In this document: positions 10,504 through 23,488 of the stretch, piece by piece
Position numbering within the stretch: position 1 is the stretch's first letter
Layout of the letters: each line of letters begins with the position of its first letter
Assembly (NCBI GenBank): GCA_949987565.1
Contig: OX465110.1
Coordinates: 3,675,678-3,739,677, forward strand
Source of the DNA: Luidia sarsii
Taxonomy: Eukaryota; Echinodermata; Asteroidea; Paxillosida; Luidiidae
DNA: 64,000 nucleotides
Direction of reading: 5' to 3'
Notes under the pieces: generated by a model
What the model was told of the DNA's origin: nothing
Databases searched by the model: none
The model's input: the letters and a program-made list of their open reading frames with translations, nothing else
Position numbers and translations under genes: made by a program

Positions 10504-12279
10504 GGGGGGGGGGGTGAATGAAAACAATAGAAAACTGTACGCACTTGTTCATGTGCATGTACACATAAAATGTACACTGTGGATGCTACATGTACTTCAG
10601 ACTAGTTCAGAGCATGCTAACAAGTGCGCAAACACAATGATCACGCCTACCATCCTACGTGCATGCAAATTGCATGCGTATGCTAAGCTGTGCATATTTC
10701 TGTACAGCTTGCACGTTGTCAATGTACATGTACATGTGTACAGTTACAGTAGGTATATGTACATGTGACAGTTCATGCACGTGAACTGTTGGCAATGTAC
10801 ATGCACTGTACAGTACTGTACGTTCATGAACACTGATGTATTTACACTGTGCATGTGAACGACGTGAATGTGGCAAGTATCCAATGGTCACATCCATCAC
10901 TCCCTCCCCCACCCTACCCACCCCTGGGAGACACACTCCAGGCGAGTTCACTGACCCCATCACATGTGCACTGCAGTCTCCGCAGATGAAGGGGGGATTT
11001 AGACGTCTCAGTCATGAACACAAAAGGGGTTGGGTACATTATATATATACTGTACATGTGAGTGTGAATCTCCAGGGGACTTGAGCACTGTACATGTACA
11101 TGTAAGCACGATGTAAGCTACATGTACATGTACATGAACATACATCATGTAAATTTATGTAGACATGTGCATCTCCCCCAGCCTAAGGGGAGTTCACTGA
11201 CTTACATCACATGCATAACATGCACATGTACAGTACAGTATTTCACAATGCTTCCACTGAGTCCTACATGTACCGGTAGTTGGACAAGAGACTCCTCCTA
11301 TCCACCTAATCAGGGGCTCAAGTGCCAAGTATACCGGTACATTGTGTACATGTACATGTACATGTACGTAGATCCAAAATTAGGACAGGCATTATTGCAG
11401 TGGCCAGTTGTACCATGTTGTACTCAAGACGTGAAGAGACTACTAGTACTACTGTACATGTACATTGTACACACAGCCGTGGCCAGTCACTTGAGACTTG
11501 ACACTGCTTGACACATGGGCCTGTTTGCATGCACACGCAGCCCAAGGCAGGTGGTAAGATGCAAACTGATGAAGGATGAGATGACAAAAACCATCACCCC
11601 CCAAAATCCCCCCCAAAACAACAACAACACCACCCCACCCTAATGTATACATGTAACAGATTAATTACTTGTGGTAGAAACACTGGCAATCACACAATGT
11701 ACATTGTATTTGTACAGTATAATGTGTTGTAGTTTTCGTCAAGTACTGGTACATGTACAATTGTACGTACATGTACACACACATGTACATGTACACAAGA
11801 ATGCATTATGTACAATGAATATGAACATACATACATGTACATGTACATGACATACATGTACAGTACATATATGTAGATAATAATGCAAAGTTGTAGGCCT
11901 ATCCTGCATCAATGCCCATTAATTCTTTTTGACTTCATTACACAGTTACATGTATGTATGCATGTACATGTACCGGTACTCAACTTGGCTTCGGCTAATC
12001 CTAGACTGTACATGTACAACTGTACTGGTACATGTACCGGTACATACATTGTGCGTGCAGATGCAGTCTCCATGTGCACGACAACTACTCCTTTATGGTT
12101 TCAGTGGGGAAATGATGAATCCTGCCGAGGGGATAGAAAAGGGTGCCTGATGGCTAATGGCAATGGGAAGAAGGGCATTAATGGGATCTAGTCGGCATAC
12201 ACACTACACAGCATACACTCAGCAGGGAGCAGAATAGCCGACCTAGTCCCAAACGAAGCCGTAACTCCGACTGCTTGTG

Positions 12280-12475
12280 TGCACACGAATCTGGTGCCTT
12301 GCGGAGACCTGAGATAATAGGTTGAATACATTGTAGGTCTCCACATGGAAAATGTATAGGTGTATATAGGTCTCCACAAGGTTTTCACGAAACTGATATT
12401 TGGAAATAACTAAAAAACAGACATTTGTGGTGGGTAAGAATCTGTCGCAAATGGAAGTGTTATATAAAATGGACA
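12280..12475 (-). repeat. Dispersed repeat M7, copy a
   Basis: Shares extended similarity, in reverse orientation, with 29095-29295: GGTCTCCACATGG, CACGAATCTGGTGC, ACCTTGTGGAGACC and TTCTTACCCA-like blocks occur in matching order. Internal short direct/inverted copies of GGTCTCCAC are visible. Type unknown; probably a non-autonomous mobile element. Confidence 0.7.
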
Positions 12476-13519
12476 TTTCTACCCAGGGAGCATTTTTAAA
12501 ACATTGTTTCTCACAAGGTTGCATATAGTGTACGAGAAAAAAGCCATGTCTCCAAAAGGATACAGATTCAGGTATGTGTGGACAACACAGACATCGACAC
12601 AACATGTATAAAGGGAAGTAAACAACCCTAACAAGTACCTGTACCTTCCTGTACATTGTCCATTATAATTCCAGGACAGTACAGTGCACATGCACATTTT
12701 CATTACGGGATTTGTGCAAACTTAAAAAAAGAAAGTGAAAAGCATCTAGGCCAACATGTAAATTTGTAAGACTGAATAAACAATCATATCAAACATGAAT
12801 AACCATTTTTCCCATATTTCAATTGTACATGTATCCTTAAATTTACAGTTTGACTAACATATACTTACAATTTACATGTATATATATAGAAATATGACAT
12901 GAAACAAAAACAAAAAGAGATTTAAAATATAATCATGGTTGGCTTAAATGTTAAGATACAGTACGCGTGAAAGAACACATTACATGTACATGTACATGCA
13001 TGTGTATGTACATGTACATGTACACATACTGTACATTGTACAGTGTTGTGCACAAACGTACATGTAGTACATGTACATCAAAATTGTAATTTGTATATAT
13101 ATATTATATATATACCGGTATTTTTTTTCTCAAAATAAGCATACATTTGTGGACTGGCACTAGCATTGCTCACAGTCACAGACAACGAAAACTGTACAAT
13201 TTCATTGCACGTAAAGTAAATGTTGCAGTCTGAGGAAACATGGTATCGAGAACTGAAAGGAAAATTGAAAATAAAATCTACAATGTCCATAGTCTCATAT
13301 TTACTGACAGGCCAAATTGGTAATTCTTTTGTCAACCGTGTCAAGGTTACATGTATGTGAGCAAAATGAAATGTACGTACATGTATGTAAGCATACACAA
13401 TGCAACATCCATTTCCGAATGAGTGTGATTCAAACATAGTGAACATGTACATGTACAGAAGTATCCTTTTTATAAATAATGTACACGTATGTATGTACAT
13501 AATGTTATATACAAAAATG

Positions 13520-13655
13520 TTGCAAACTGCTTACTGACTAAAATTACCAAAATGCAAATCTCAATATTTAGTGGGCCTGACCTTTCTCTGCCTTTGAGAA
13601 AGGTCCTGCTTGGATCGAAACGTCAGGCCCACTAAATTTTGAGATGTACACGAAT
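13520..13655. repeat. Penelope-like terminal hairpin (family A)
   Basis: TTGCAAACTGCTTACTGACT, then AGTGGGCCTGACCTTTCTCT, then the inverted arm AGAAAGGTCCTGCTTGGATC-GAAACGTCAGGCCCACT. Terminal sequence without internal coding, that is, a solo terminal remnant. Confidence 0.8.
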
Positions 13656-14514
13656 GTATAGTACATCAATGTACATGTACATGTACATGGCCTACATGTA
13701 CTATACAAGGTACACTGAAAACAAAAAAAATAAGTTTTCATGGTTGACAAATCCAAGCAATCTGATTTCCAAGAAATCTGAACTGATGTTAACTTACACC
13801 AACCTGGCCCTGTTTTTTTTTTCACTTCTTTCCAGAAACATATCTGGCCTTGAAATCTGGTACATGTACATACATGTACATGTAGACACCGTACGGTACA
13901 TGTACATGTACATGGCTATGAGTCTCATGACAGGTTTGCTCCCAAAAGGGGAAATGAAAACCTACGAGTAGGCTTTCGGAGAACAAGATAATTACATGTA
14001 CATGTAGGCATGCTTCCCAAAATAGTAACAACCTGGTTCAGGTTAGATCTGTTTCTATGGGACTGACTTCCCTCATAGGCTCATGGATATGGGTATTACA
14101 CATGCAGTCTCTGTGCATGTACCATAGATGGGCTCCCAGTAGCAGGAAAATCATTGATTAGTGGATTGCGATTTAAAAATCAATTTTCGCAGGGCTGAAC
14201 TGTGTATGCCTGAAATGTGACCTAACCGTACTGCGCATGCCTGAAATGTGACCCAGTCGGAGGCACTTTCCGGACTGCGCTTGCTCCGTTTGTTCGCAGA
14301 CGCACCCTTGGATTGTTCGCACCATACTCTTACCATAGACCATGGAGGAACATGGACATTACATGTATACATGTCTAGGGCTCATGTCAATGTATGGTGT
14401 GCGCACAGCCATGTGTGATAAACAACTGGTTGTGGAGATGCCGGATGTTTACGTACAGATCTGTGCACACTGAACTGTGGGATATACTGTACATTGTACA
14501 TGTACATGTGCAGT

Positions 14515-14800
14515 AACTAGGGCTGTTTCCACTACACCAAATAAATGCGATTACTTGGATCGCGATTTGAATCGCAATTCAAACTCCACTTTTTTTGCGT
14601 GAGTGGACACAATTAACGCGATTACTAGTGGGATTTTAATCGCGATTCGGACTCCACTAAGAGTGAGACTTTTTTTTCTTCAAATAATCAGATTTATTTG
14701 CGACGTGGTGAATGTGGGAACGCTGCACTGAATAGCACCGTTTTTTTTTTATCCCACAATGTACCGCTCACGCTCTGACTGACAGGAAGTGCAGTACGAT
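14515..14800 (+). mobile_element. Foldback/MITE family M8, copy a (partial)
   Basis: AGGGCTGTTTCCACTACACC followed by AATAAA, GCGATTA, GGATCGCGATTT and ACTCCACTTTT matches the reverse complement of the right end of the copy at 20406-20858. GAGTGGACACAAT, GCGATTACTAGTGGGATTTT and CCCACAATG blocks are also shared. The element is rich in GCGATT/AATCGC inverted words. Confidence 0.7.
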
Positions 14801-15091
14801 ACCGTAAACAGTCACGACAGTACTGTATGTCTCCCTGCATGGGCAATCCGCAAGGACATACCCACCATTTGACCACAACCTGTGTGGATGCGAGCGACAA
14901 AAGAATGATTCAAATCCATCCTTTTTGTGAAACATATGTATACATGTATGTAATGAGGCAACAGAAATGGATTTTTTAAATGCAAATTCCCCGAAAACAA
15001 GGCTAGATAGAGCAACTCGAGGTTAGGGGCTAGGGAAAGAACTTCAAAGAAGGTGATAGGGAGGGACTCTGGAAGGCTGGAGTAAACGCCA

Positions 15092-15492
15092 CCGCACACA
15101 AGAGCTACTGTATCTGCTGAGCAAAAATTATCTTGAGGTCGTTAGCTCAGCACGTACATGTAGCTCACCGTGTGCACTGAACTTTTGGTGAGATTTCTGC
15201 CTCAAGAGACCGTGCAACCAATAGGCCTATCTCTGTCCTGTTTAATTTTGGCAACCACGTGAATTTGGCTCAGCACGTACAGTAGCTCAAGTCACCGCAC
15301 ATGATGAGTTTTCATCCACGAGAGGCGAACAAAATCAAACAGGACAGATAGGGCCTATCGGTCGCACGCCCCCTCGAGGCAGAAATCTCACCAAAAGTTC
15401 AGCAGACACGGTGAGCTACGCGCTGAGCTAACGGCCTCAAGAGAATTTTTGCTCAGCAGATACATGTACAATGTAGCTCTCGTGTGCGGCGG
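15092..15492. mobile_element. Long imperfect inverted repeat (foldback element)
   Basis: Left arm words (CGCACACAAGAGCTAC, TCTGCTGAGCAAAAATT, GGTGAGATTTCTGCCTC, AGGCCTATCTCTGTCCTG) recur as reverse complements in the right arm, in mirrored order, ending with GTAGCTCTCGTGTGCGG. Arms of about 170 nt surround a short centre. No coding capacity. Confidence 0.85.
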
Positions 15493-16074
15493 CCTTTAGG
15501 AAGTGACATTCCTCTTCAGAAGGGCAAGATCGTAGGCTAGTGGGACACATGAACCAGGAAGAAGGTGGATTCCAGGGAATTCTGCACATTGTGATTTCTC
15601 GGCTCCAGAAATGTCAGAAATACATGTAGAACAAAAATAAATTTGAAAAAAGGAAAGAAAGAATAAGACATAAATAACGGCATTCTCTGGTTACAACTTT
15701 TGGGGTCCTACACAAGCTCTGGCTAAATATGGATAGGGAAGGGGAAGCCACGTGCATGCATTCAACTGTGTAAACGATAGCTCAACATGTAGATTACACT
15801 GTTCTGGGAAGGGCCATTCAGTACTCCCATTGATCCTCTCCAAAAATACACACAGGCCGTTTGCCGCTGACAAGCAAATACCGGTACATGTACCAACCGG
15901 AAATTCCCCCTCCTGCGTCACTGCATCTTGTTTCTTCAGACACTAACTTGTGTGTGTATGTACATGTATGTAAATCAGTTCAATGAAATGAGCTGCATCG
16001 TTTTAGTCTATTTACAGTACCGGTACATGCATGTACATGTACACGTACATGTAGATTTACAAATTACAGTATAT

Positions 16075-16152
16075 GCAGGTCTCAAAATTTAATGGGCCTG
16101 ACGTTTTGATCCTAGCAGTAGCAGGACCTTTCTCAAAGGCAGAGTGTATAAA
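16075..16152 (-). repeat. Penelope-like terminal sequence (family A), single arm
   Basis: GGGCCTGACGTTTTGATCCT and AGGACCTTTCTCAAAGGCAG are the minus-orientation family A terminal sequence, with a small internal AGCAGT duplication. No inverted partner is seen nearby. Confidence 0.75.
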
Positions 16153-16997
16153 GGTGTAGCCGTATGTACTGTATTCGTACATGTACATGTACACGGGCAT
16201 GTTATTGTACATACATGTACATGTACATATACACGTGTATGTATATTGTATAAGTATGAATGTATACACTATGCATTCAACTTACCAAGTTTTTAATCGC
16301 GAACCACTTACCGGTAATGAAAAAATTTCTTGTGTGCCCCCCCCCCCCAAAAAAAATGGATTCAAAAATAAAATGGAAAACGATTGCCCGTCTTCCCTTT
16401 TATTGCACACGTGATACCACATGTACATGTACATGTACATGTACATGGACACTCAGTATGTTGGCAGCTATACATGTACATGTACCGGTAAATCCCGGCC
16501 GTAGCCACGTTACCAAATTTAAATATATTAACCCTAACCCAGCGAAATGTTGTGTATTGCATGGCACAGTATACTAAATTTTACTACCTAGTATTTTGTA
16601 GTGCTGTGAGTGTCTGCACTTGATAAAAGTACATGTTGCACTACTGCAAAGTGCCGTTTAAAATAAAACCAAACTGAGACTTGAAAATGGGAATGACAAT
16701 TGCTAATTTGTATACATACACTGTATAACGTGTACCAAATTTAGGAATTGCTACACAAAATGAAAAGTGTGCAGCAGTTTTTGCAATGCCAAAAAACACC
16801 TTAATTTGAATGCTGCATAAAAATATAAGTTAAAGGCCTACATACATGTACATGTAGTACATGTATGTACTGTACATTTGTATGTAGTGTACATTGTACA
16901 TGTAATGTAATGTGTACACTTTTAATACGGTACTTGTATGTATGTAGTTGTACATAACATGTACAGGTACGTAATGTACTGTGCATGTACAGGTACT

Positions 16998-18252
16998 AAG
17001 GCTGTTGTCGTGAGAAAAAATTCTTGTCGACATGTCGCGAGAATTTTATGCCGACTGTCGACATTGTCGCGACAGAGACCCGATTTAGTCAAAAATCTGT
17101 AATCACAATGTCGGATTTTTTTTAGGTATTAAACGAATGGGGCATGTCAAACCGCCATAGTTGTGAACTTGTGAAATTAGTTTTCATGGATAATCTTAAT
17201 TTCAATAAAATTTCATATTTAATGGCTTTCGTATTTAAGATTATACACAACAAAATAATTTTTGTGCCGATATTGGGTGTTACAGTCGTAATTTCCTAAA
17301 AAAATCATAAAAAAGCGATTGCTCATTGTTTATTCATGACGTCATCGATCGGCGATGCGTGCGTTCTCACTGCAAGAAATAATGAATATTTATGAATTCG
17401 CTGCACAGCGGCTGCAGTGGCTTTCCAATTGGCTATGTACACATATGTACATGGAAGTTGGAGAACCAGATAGTTTCAGTGAAAAGAAAAGACGTCACCG
17501 TCCGAACCTAGCTAAAGGTAGCCGCGTATTGGGCACCCAAAAACCAGCTGCGTATTGGACCCAAAAACGGAGGAGGCCGCGTATTCAGCCATACATTCAG
17601 ACAAACCTAGAACGTATGCGGCAAAGGAGGCCTTTTTCCGATGTACATAATGTACTTCCGGTCCGTTTTTCAACAAAATAAAATACGCGGCCGCCGGGAT
17701 TTGGGGCCCAAACATGCGGCTACTTTCAGCTGGGAACCGACCGCGACGCACGTGCGAACTCATTTCTCGATCCTTCCCTCGGACGTCCACGATCTTTCCC
17801 GATCTCTGCATTGCACTGGTATCCCGTACGCACGTGTATTAAATGCATGCGATGCAGCAACGTATACCAGCTACTGTACTGCTGACGACCGGCCATAGAA
17901 ACGTGCGCTATACAGTGACAGTATTTACATTGTACATGTACATCGTAATGGCAAAATGCGTTCGGTGAACGATTTTCTTTGGTCGCGTCGCGATCCCTTC
18001 CAACTTCCAACTATATTTAGTAAAGTTGTATTATTTTGTGGCGTGGATAAGCAAAAATTAAATGCTCAGCGCACAATTTTAGGATTTTTTGTTCCCTTTT
18101 TATTCCCTTCTTTTCAGAGATTGGCCATTATGACTAGAGATAGGCTAATGTATTTTATTGTTTTTGTCGCGACAACCGAAATACTTGTCGACATGTCGGA
18201 ATATTTTCTTTGTCGCGACAATGTCGACAAAAGCCTTGTCGACAACAGCCTT
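16998..18252. mobile_element. Non-autonomous DNA-transposon-like element, 1.25 kb
   Basis: The ends are inverted: AAGGCTGTTGTCG at 16998-17010 and its reverse complement at 18240-18252. Subterminal TCGCGACA and TGTCGACA clusters occur at both ends (17025-17085 and 18165-18240). The interior 17160-17745 is nearly repeated at 22475-23035, where it is bordered by quite different terminal sequence. Open frames in the shared part (a CGTATTGGGC-rich block) are short and unrecognised, so I treat it as a repeat and not a gene. Confidence 0.75.
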
Positions 18253-20405
18253 AACAGGTACATGTACAGGTATGTAATGTGTTGCGTGGTACAGTGTTGC
18301 ATGTGGGAGATGTAAATGTACATGTACCTGTATACGTGTACATCTCCCCCTGGGGAAGCTGTGGGTAATATGATTACAAAACTGTCCAGATCTGACAGGA
18401 AGGGGAGAGGACTATATACAATGTACATGTGTGCAGTTCAAACATGATGTACACGTACCCACGGTTTACTGTAAAGACAGGCTGTACATGATGTCATCAT
18501 ACACGTACATGTACACAGTACCATGTACATGTACGCTGTACAAATGTATGTATTTCTCAGTACAGTACCAACTGCATTTTTCTTGATTCTTGCAGCTGTA
18601 GGCAATTATGTACAATGTTGATGTTTAAAATGTATGATGAACCTTAACATGCTTAATGTTCTTCCATGGATTAATACACTGTACATACATGTAGTTACAT
18701 GTACATAGATGTACATGTACAGCATGTACATGTGTAGTAAGCAAACACAAGTAACCACATACATGTAATAACACAAAGCAAACATACACATGTACAGCTG
18801 TACATGTACATGGACATATACAGTGTACAGTACATGTACCGGTACCTACATGTACATGTTCATATTATTATGTAAACAATACATATGTACAAACATGTAT
18901 ACATGAACCGGTACTACAGTAGGGTACATGCACATGTGTACAGTACATTTTCTGTTGCAAAGTATGAACATGCACACGTACATGTACATGTACATACAAA
19001 TGTTGGTACATGTACATGTATGTAAAAGCCCACTCTTGTTTACATCATGGAGGAAGAAACATGGAGGAAGAAGTTTACATGTAAAATGGTACATGTACAT
19101 GTACTACACTGTACAACTGTAGCCTACAGGCTACATTTACATGTACATGTATATGTACATGTACATGTACACGATGTACAATGTACATGTACATGATTGT
19201 ACATGTACATGTCCATGGTTGTACATGTACATGGTTGTACATTTATACACGTGTGCACGTACACTATACAGTACATTTTTGTACATGTACCGGTATATGT
19301 ACAGTTACGTGTAAAGTAAATGTACATGTACAATGTACACGATGTTTGTACATGTACCGGTATATGTACAGTTACATACAATGTAAAGTACATGTACATG
19401 TACAGTCAGTGTACATATGTACAGTGTACACGAGGATGGGTTAACAACCTCAACTCAACTCTGTAGACAAAGTTCCACTGGAACTTCCTTCAGTCTATAA
19501 TGATGGTTATAACACTGTACGGTCTGTATTTGCCTTTCAGTTTCACAAAAGAAATGCATACTGTACTAGTACGGGCACTGGGCATCATTGTATCTGTACG
19601 TGAAGGCCTATTCCTCAGCAGCTCAGCTTCCTGTCAAGTCACGTTTTTTTTGTCAATTTGTATGATAATTTCCATTTTCCAACAAGAGAGTGGGAGAGTA
19701 ATGAAAATGAATATCAAATTTATTTCGGATTTGATTAGAAAGGCATGCATTGAGTGGGCCAACTCCTGCGCGTCTGTTTTCTTATGCTCAATAATGCAGC
19801 ACATGTAGACATGTGTAGTTTGCATTTAAGTAAAGTAAGATTGTAATTTGCATTTTGAACTAGAGCTGTTCAAATTACACACGCACAAGTCTAGCATACA
19901 GACATACACAACAGCTACATGTATGTCAGTATGTTGTACATGTACATCAAATTTGAAGCTTACCAATTACATGTACCATCTTCTAAAATTTACATTGTAT
20001 GCTAACCTTAAGAACTGATTGTCCACAAGAGAGTATATTATGGGTATTAGCAAAACTCAGATCCAACTCAGATCCAACTGGATACATATTTTCTACATTA
20101 GAGTACCCAAAATGCAAACGAATGCCACAAACATTGCAAACTGCTTACTGACTAAAACTTTCTCATAGGTAACGACTAGAACCTTTTTCATCTAGGTAAA
20201 AATGTCTTGCTACATGTACGTGTAGGATCAAAAAGTCAGGCCCCCCTAATTTTTGAAAATTCAATTCACTTGACCAGTTGACTCAAATCAAATTGAAGCA
20301 AATCATATTCAGTTAAATCAAATCAAATCAAATTAATGGAGAATTAGCTCTCCAATTTAAATAAATCAATTAATGCAACACAATGAAAAAAGAAGACTTG
20401 ACATG

Positions 20406-20858
20406 AAAATAATCACGATTTGAATCGAGATTCAAAAACCCTTTTTTTTCCCGTGTCCACACGGGCCCAAAAAAAATCGCGTTGCAAATAATGTGGTTGC
20501 ACGGCATATGCGGCATTCCTGAAAGATACATGTAAACAAACCCTGTGCTGCACTTCCTGTCTGTAAGCTGCTGGCAGGAAATGCCATGCGCGTGCATTGC
20601 CGTGCAATGCATCGTGGGATTAAAAGAAAACAAAACGGTTCGATTTGAGCAGAGCGTTCCCACACACAATGCGTCGTAAATAATAAGTGTCACTCTTAGT
20701 GGTACATGTAGTGGAGTCCGAATTGCAATTCAAATCCCAGTAATAATCGTGTTTATTGTGTCCACACACACCATAAAAGTGGAGTTTGAATTGCGATTAA
20801 AATCGCGATCCAAATAATCGCGTTTATTTGGTGTACACTACAGTGGAAAAGGCCCTAA
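20406..20858 (-). mobile_element. Foldback/MITE family M8, copy b
   Basis: Begins near AATAATCACGATTTGAATCG and ends with AATCGCGTTTATTTGGTGTA, CACTACAGTGGAAAAGGCCCT. The right end is the reverse complement of the start of the copy at 14515. Both halves carry AATTGCGATT-type inverted words and GTGTCCACA blocks. The interior has a poly-T run and no coding capacity. Confidence 0.75.
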
Positions 20859-21617
20859 AATCACCAGTATACATGTTGTTAAGGCCTCAAAATTAAGTGT
20901 ACAACTGTACATGTACATCAAACTCAAAAGACCTTCAACAAAAAGAAAATAACCAAATAATGAATTATATTATACCGTACTGTGAAGCGCCAAAATCATA
21001 TTTTGTACTGCTGAAGACAATATTAAAATCAAATCACAAAGTACAAAGAGTGGAAAACAAATCAACTTTACTTTTCATTTCTTTGGCATATATATTGCAC
21101 ATTATGAAATTTATTCTAATTCTTGAGGCAGACGAAAAACAACAACCCTAGATGCCTGGTTGTGGGAGATGTACAATGACTACAATTTCAGAATGAAACA
21201 TTTGATTAACATGCAAATTGAAGATGTCGCAGGTCTACAGGATGTACACTTGTACATGTACTGTACATACAACTTGAGCGAAAAGAGGACAGGAGAAATA
21301 GGAGAGATCAACACATTATGAAATGACACGAGTGGGAGTTGGGGATGGGAGTTTGTGATAGGATGCTAGCTAGAGAAGTTGAAGGAAGGCAGGGAGAATT
21401 CCACGGACAACGCCCATTCCCTCTGCACACCTGAGTACAAAAAATGGCCTGTAGAGTGTAGACTGTACAGTCCTGTCTCTATGTCCAAACTGTCCAGCTT
21501 TCATCTCATTCTCCGAACATCATACATACACGTTGCCTAATATAGACAGTGTGGGAGGGCAAATCCTTGTGACTTTTTCTTAAGCTTTTTTAAGTGTCCT
21601 TTTGTAGAAGATGTATA

Positions 21618-21776
21618 CAAAATTGTTGCAAACGGCTAACTGACTAAAATTACCAAAAATGCAAATCTCAAAATTTAGTGGGCACGACGTTGCGATCCTA
21701 GCAGGACCTTTCTCAAATGCCTTTGAGAAAAGGTCCTGCTAGGATCGAAATGTCAGGCCCACTCAATTTTGAGATG
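21618..21776. repeat. Penelope-like terminal hairpin (family A)
   Basis: TTGCAAACGGCTAACTGACT leads into AGTGGGCACGACGTTGCGAT, CCTAGCAGGACC and the inverted arm GGTCCTGCTAGGATCGAAAT, GTCAGGCCCACT. The two arms are near-perfect inverses around CTCAAATGCCTTTGAG. Confidence 0.8.
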
Positions 21777-21965
21777 TCCTTTTGTGATTTGCTCCACCTG
21801 CCAAAGTTTAGGCTTTGTGGATAGTTTAGCATACATGCAGTATTGTACATGTAGCTACCGTACTACATGTACCTTTTACTACAAGTACAGTATGTGAGAC
21901 AGGTACATACTGTGCATGTAGAGGGCTAGGATTGTTGTGATTAGTGATTTAGGCATCTGACTAAA

Positions 21966-22215
21966 GCTCTGTCCGCACTGGACTATTTTTTGGGAAAACT
22001 AACTGAGCAGATCCATGGGTAACTTGAGCATTTTAAGTCCAGTGTGGACAGCCCAGGAAATTTTCCTCCCATGTACAATTGTAGTAATGTAAATTACCAA
22101 AACATACATACATTGGTAAGTAAACCAACTGATTTCTGTTCGGTTAAATACTAAATAGACCACGGGTCAGTTTAACCGAGTCTTAAGTCCAGTGCAGACA
22201 CAACATCTCATGTGT
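21966..22215. repeat. Inverted-repeat element with GTCCAGTG arms
   Basis: GCTCTGTCCGCACTGGAC (about 21966) has its inverse AGTCCAGTGTGGACAGCC near 22038, and another AGTCCAGTGCAGACAC lies near 22184. This looks like a small foldback element with an extra arm. Confidence 0.55.
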
Positions 22216-22341
22216 TTGTATTTAGTCCGTCGGTTAAGTTTTACCCATCACTGCAGTTAAGCACCGTCGATATATCAATATTTTCGATATATTGATATCA
22301 TTTTGATATCGATATCGCCGATATTTATTTTTTTACTCATT

Positions 22342-22455
22342 TCGATATATCGAAAATATCGAAAATATCGAAAATATCGAAAATATCGAAAATATCGAAA
22401 ATATCGAAAATATCGAAAATATCGAAAATATCGAAAATATCGAAAATATCGATAT
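22342..22455. repeat. 9-bp minisatellite (CGAAAATAT)n
   Basis: About 12 copies of CGAAAATAT, flanked on the left by GATATC/CGATATAT palindromic words (22268-22340) and on the right by CGATATATCAG. It forms the left boundary of the 22475-23035 repeat copy, in place of the TCGCGACA-rich end seen in the 17-kb copy. Confidence 0.95.
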
Positions 22456-22474
22456 ATCAGCAAGAAAGGAACCG

Positions 22475-23035
22475 AAAATGAGCATGTCAAATCGCCATAG
22501 TTATGAACTTGTGAAATTAGTTTTCATGGATAATCTTAATTTCAATAAAAATTTCATAGTTACCGGTAATGGCTTTTGTATTTCAAGATTATACACAACA
22601 AAATATTTTTTGTGCCGATATTGGGTGTTACAGTCGTAATTTCCTAAAAAAATCATAAAAAAGCGATTGCTCATTGTTTATTCATGTCGTCATCGATCGG
22701 CGATGCGAGCACAGCGGCTGCAGTGGTTTTCCTATTGGCTATGTACATATGTACACATGTACATGGAAGTTGGAGAACCAGATACTTTCAATGAAAAGAA
22801 AAGACGTCACCGTCTGCACCTAGCTAAAGGTTACCGCGTATTGGGCCCCCCCAAAACAAGCCGCGTATTGGGCCCAAAAACGGAAGAGGCCGCGTATTCA
22901 GCCATACATTCAGACAAACCTAGAACGTATGCGGCAAAGGAGGCCTTTTTCCGATGTACATAATGTACTTCCGGTCCGTTTTTCAACGAAATAAAATACG
23001 CAGTCGCCGGGATTTTGGGCCCAAACATGCGGCTA
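22475..23035 (+). repeat. Second copy of the 17.16-17.74 kb repeat interior
   Basis: Matches 17160-17745 in the same order and orientation: ATCGCCATAGTT, GTGAAATTAGTTTTCATGG, TTACAGTCGTAATTTCC, TCATCGATCGGCGATGCG, GAACGTATGCGGCAAAGG and ACATGCGGCTACTTTC. It differs by small indels, including loss of about 37 nt near 22709. No recognisable protein. Confidence 0.85.
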
Positions 23036-23385
23036 CTTTCACACTTCCCTCTTTGATCTTTCCCCCTATTGTCACTAATCCCTACCCCACTCCTTGCCCT
23101 TCTCTTTGATCTTTCCCCCTCCTCTCACTAATCCCTACCCTACCCCTTGCCCTTCCCTTTGATCTCTCCCTACCAGCTTCACTCTTTGCCCTTTGTTTCT
23201 CATCCGTGTCCTATTCACTCTCTCCCCCCTGCCATCGTGTACATGTATCTGTTTTGTCCTTGTCACTCTGCCTTTGAGAAAGGTCCTGCTAGGATCGAAA
23301 CGTAAGGCCCACTAAGTTTTAGATTTACTTTTTGGTAATTTTAGTCAGTAAGCAGTTTGCAACATTTTTGTATATCACCCTAAAT
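23036..23385 (+). mobile_element. Penelope-like element 3' end (5'-truncated)
   Basis: TC-rich leader with repeated CTCTTTGATCTTTCCCCCT and CACTAATCCCTACC, then TACATGTATCTGTTTTGTCC, then the family A terminus AAAGGTCCTGCTAGGATCGA and GCAGTTTGCAACATTTTTG. The same order follows the GIY-YIG coding end at 60654-60940, so this is the UTR plus terminus of a truncated copy. Confidence 0.8.
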
Positions 23386-23488
23386 AAAATAGTAATATAC
23401 AATACGTCTCATCTAATCAGGATTAGTTATCGGCAACGTCATGTTGAATTACCAACATTATCATACTCGCCCTATCTACACTCAGTCG

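Larger units (their letters stand above)
10015..19440. repeat. TACATG/CATGTA palindrome-rich tract
   Basis: Over about 9 kb the self-complementary words ACATGTAC and TACATGTA recur at very high density, singly and in short runs such as TACATGTACATGTACATG, often joined to ACCGGTA (for example 11335-11365, 13000-13080, 18700-18850 and 19130-19420). Each run reads the same on both strands. No gene is visible apart from the foldback elements listed separately. This tract fills the upstream flank of the zinc-finger gene. Confidence 0.9.
19441..22260. other. Intergenic repeat-rich stretch
   Basis: No coding sequence is recognisable. Besides the separately listed elements, 20125-20255 holds a worn family A terminal piece (TTGCAAACTGCTTACTGACT and AAAAGTCAGGCCC), and 20275-20345 an AAATC/CAAAT low-complexity run. 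Confidence 0.55.

Noticed and set aside
17355..17681. 108-residue open frame repeated at 22.67 kb as a possible gene
   Set aside because: It lies wholly inside a dispersed repeat with indels between copies that break the frame, and has no domain.
10015..19440. p53-type response elements made of CATG palindromes
   Set aside because: TACATGTA lacks the purine-rich RRR and pyrimidine-rich YYY flanks of that site; the words are repeat sequence.
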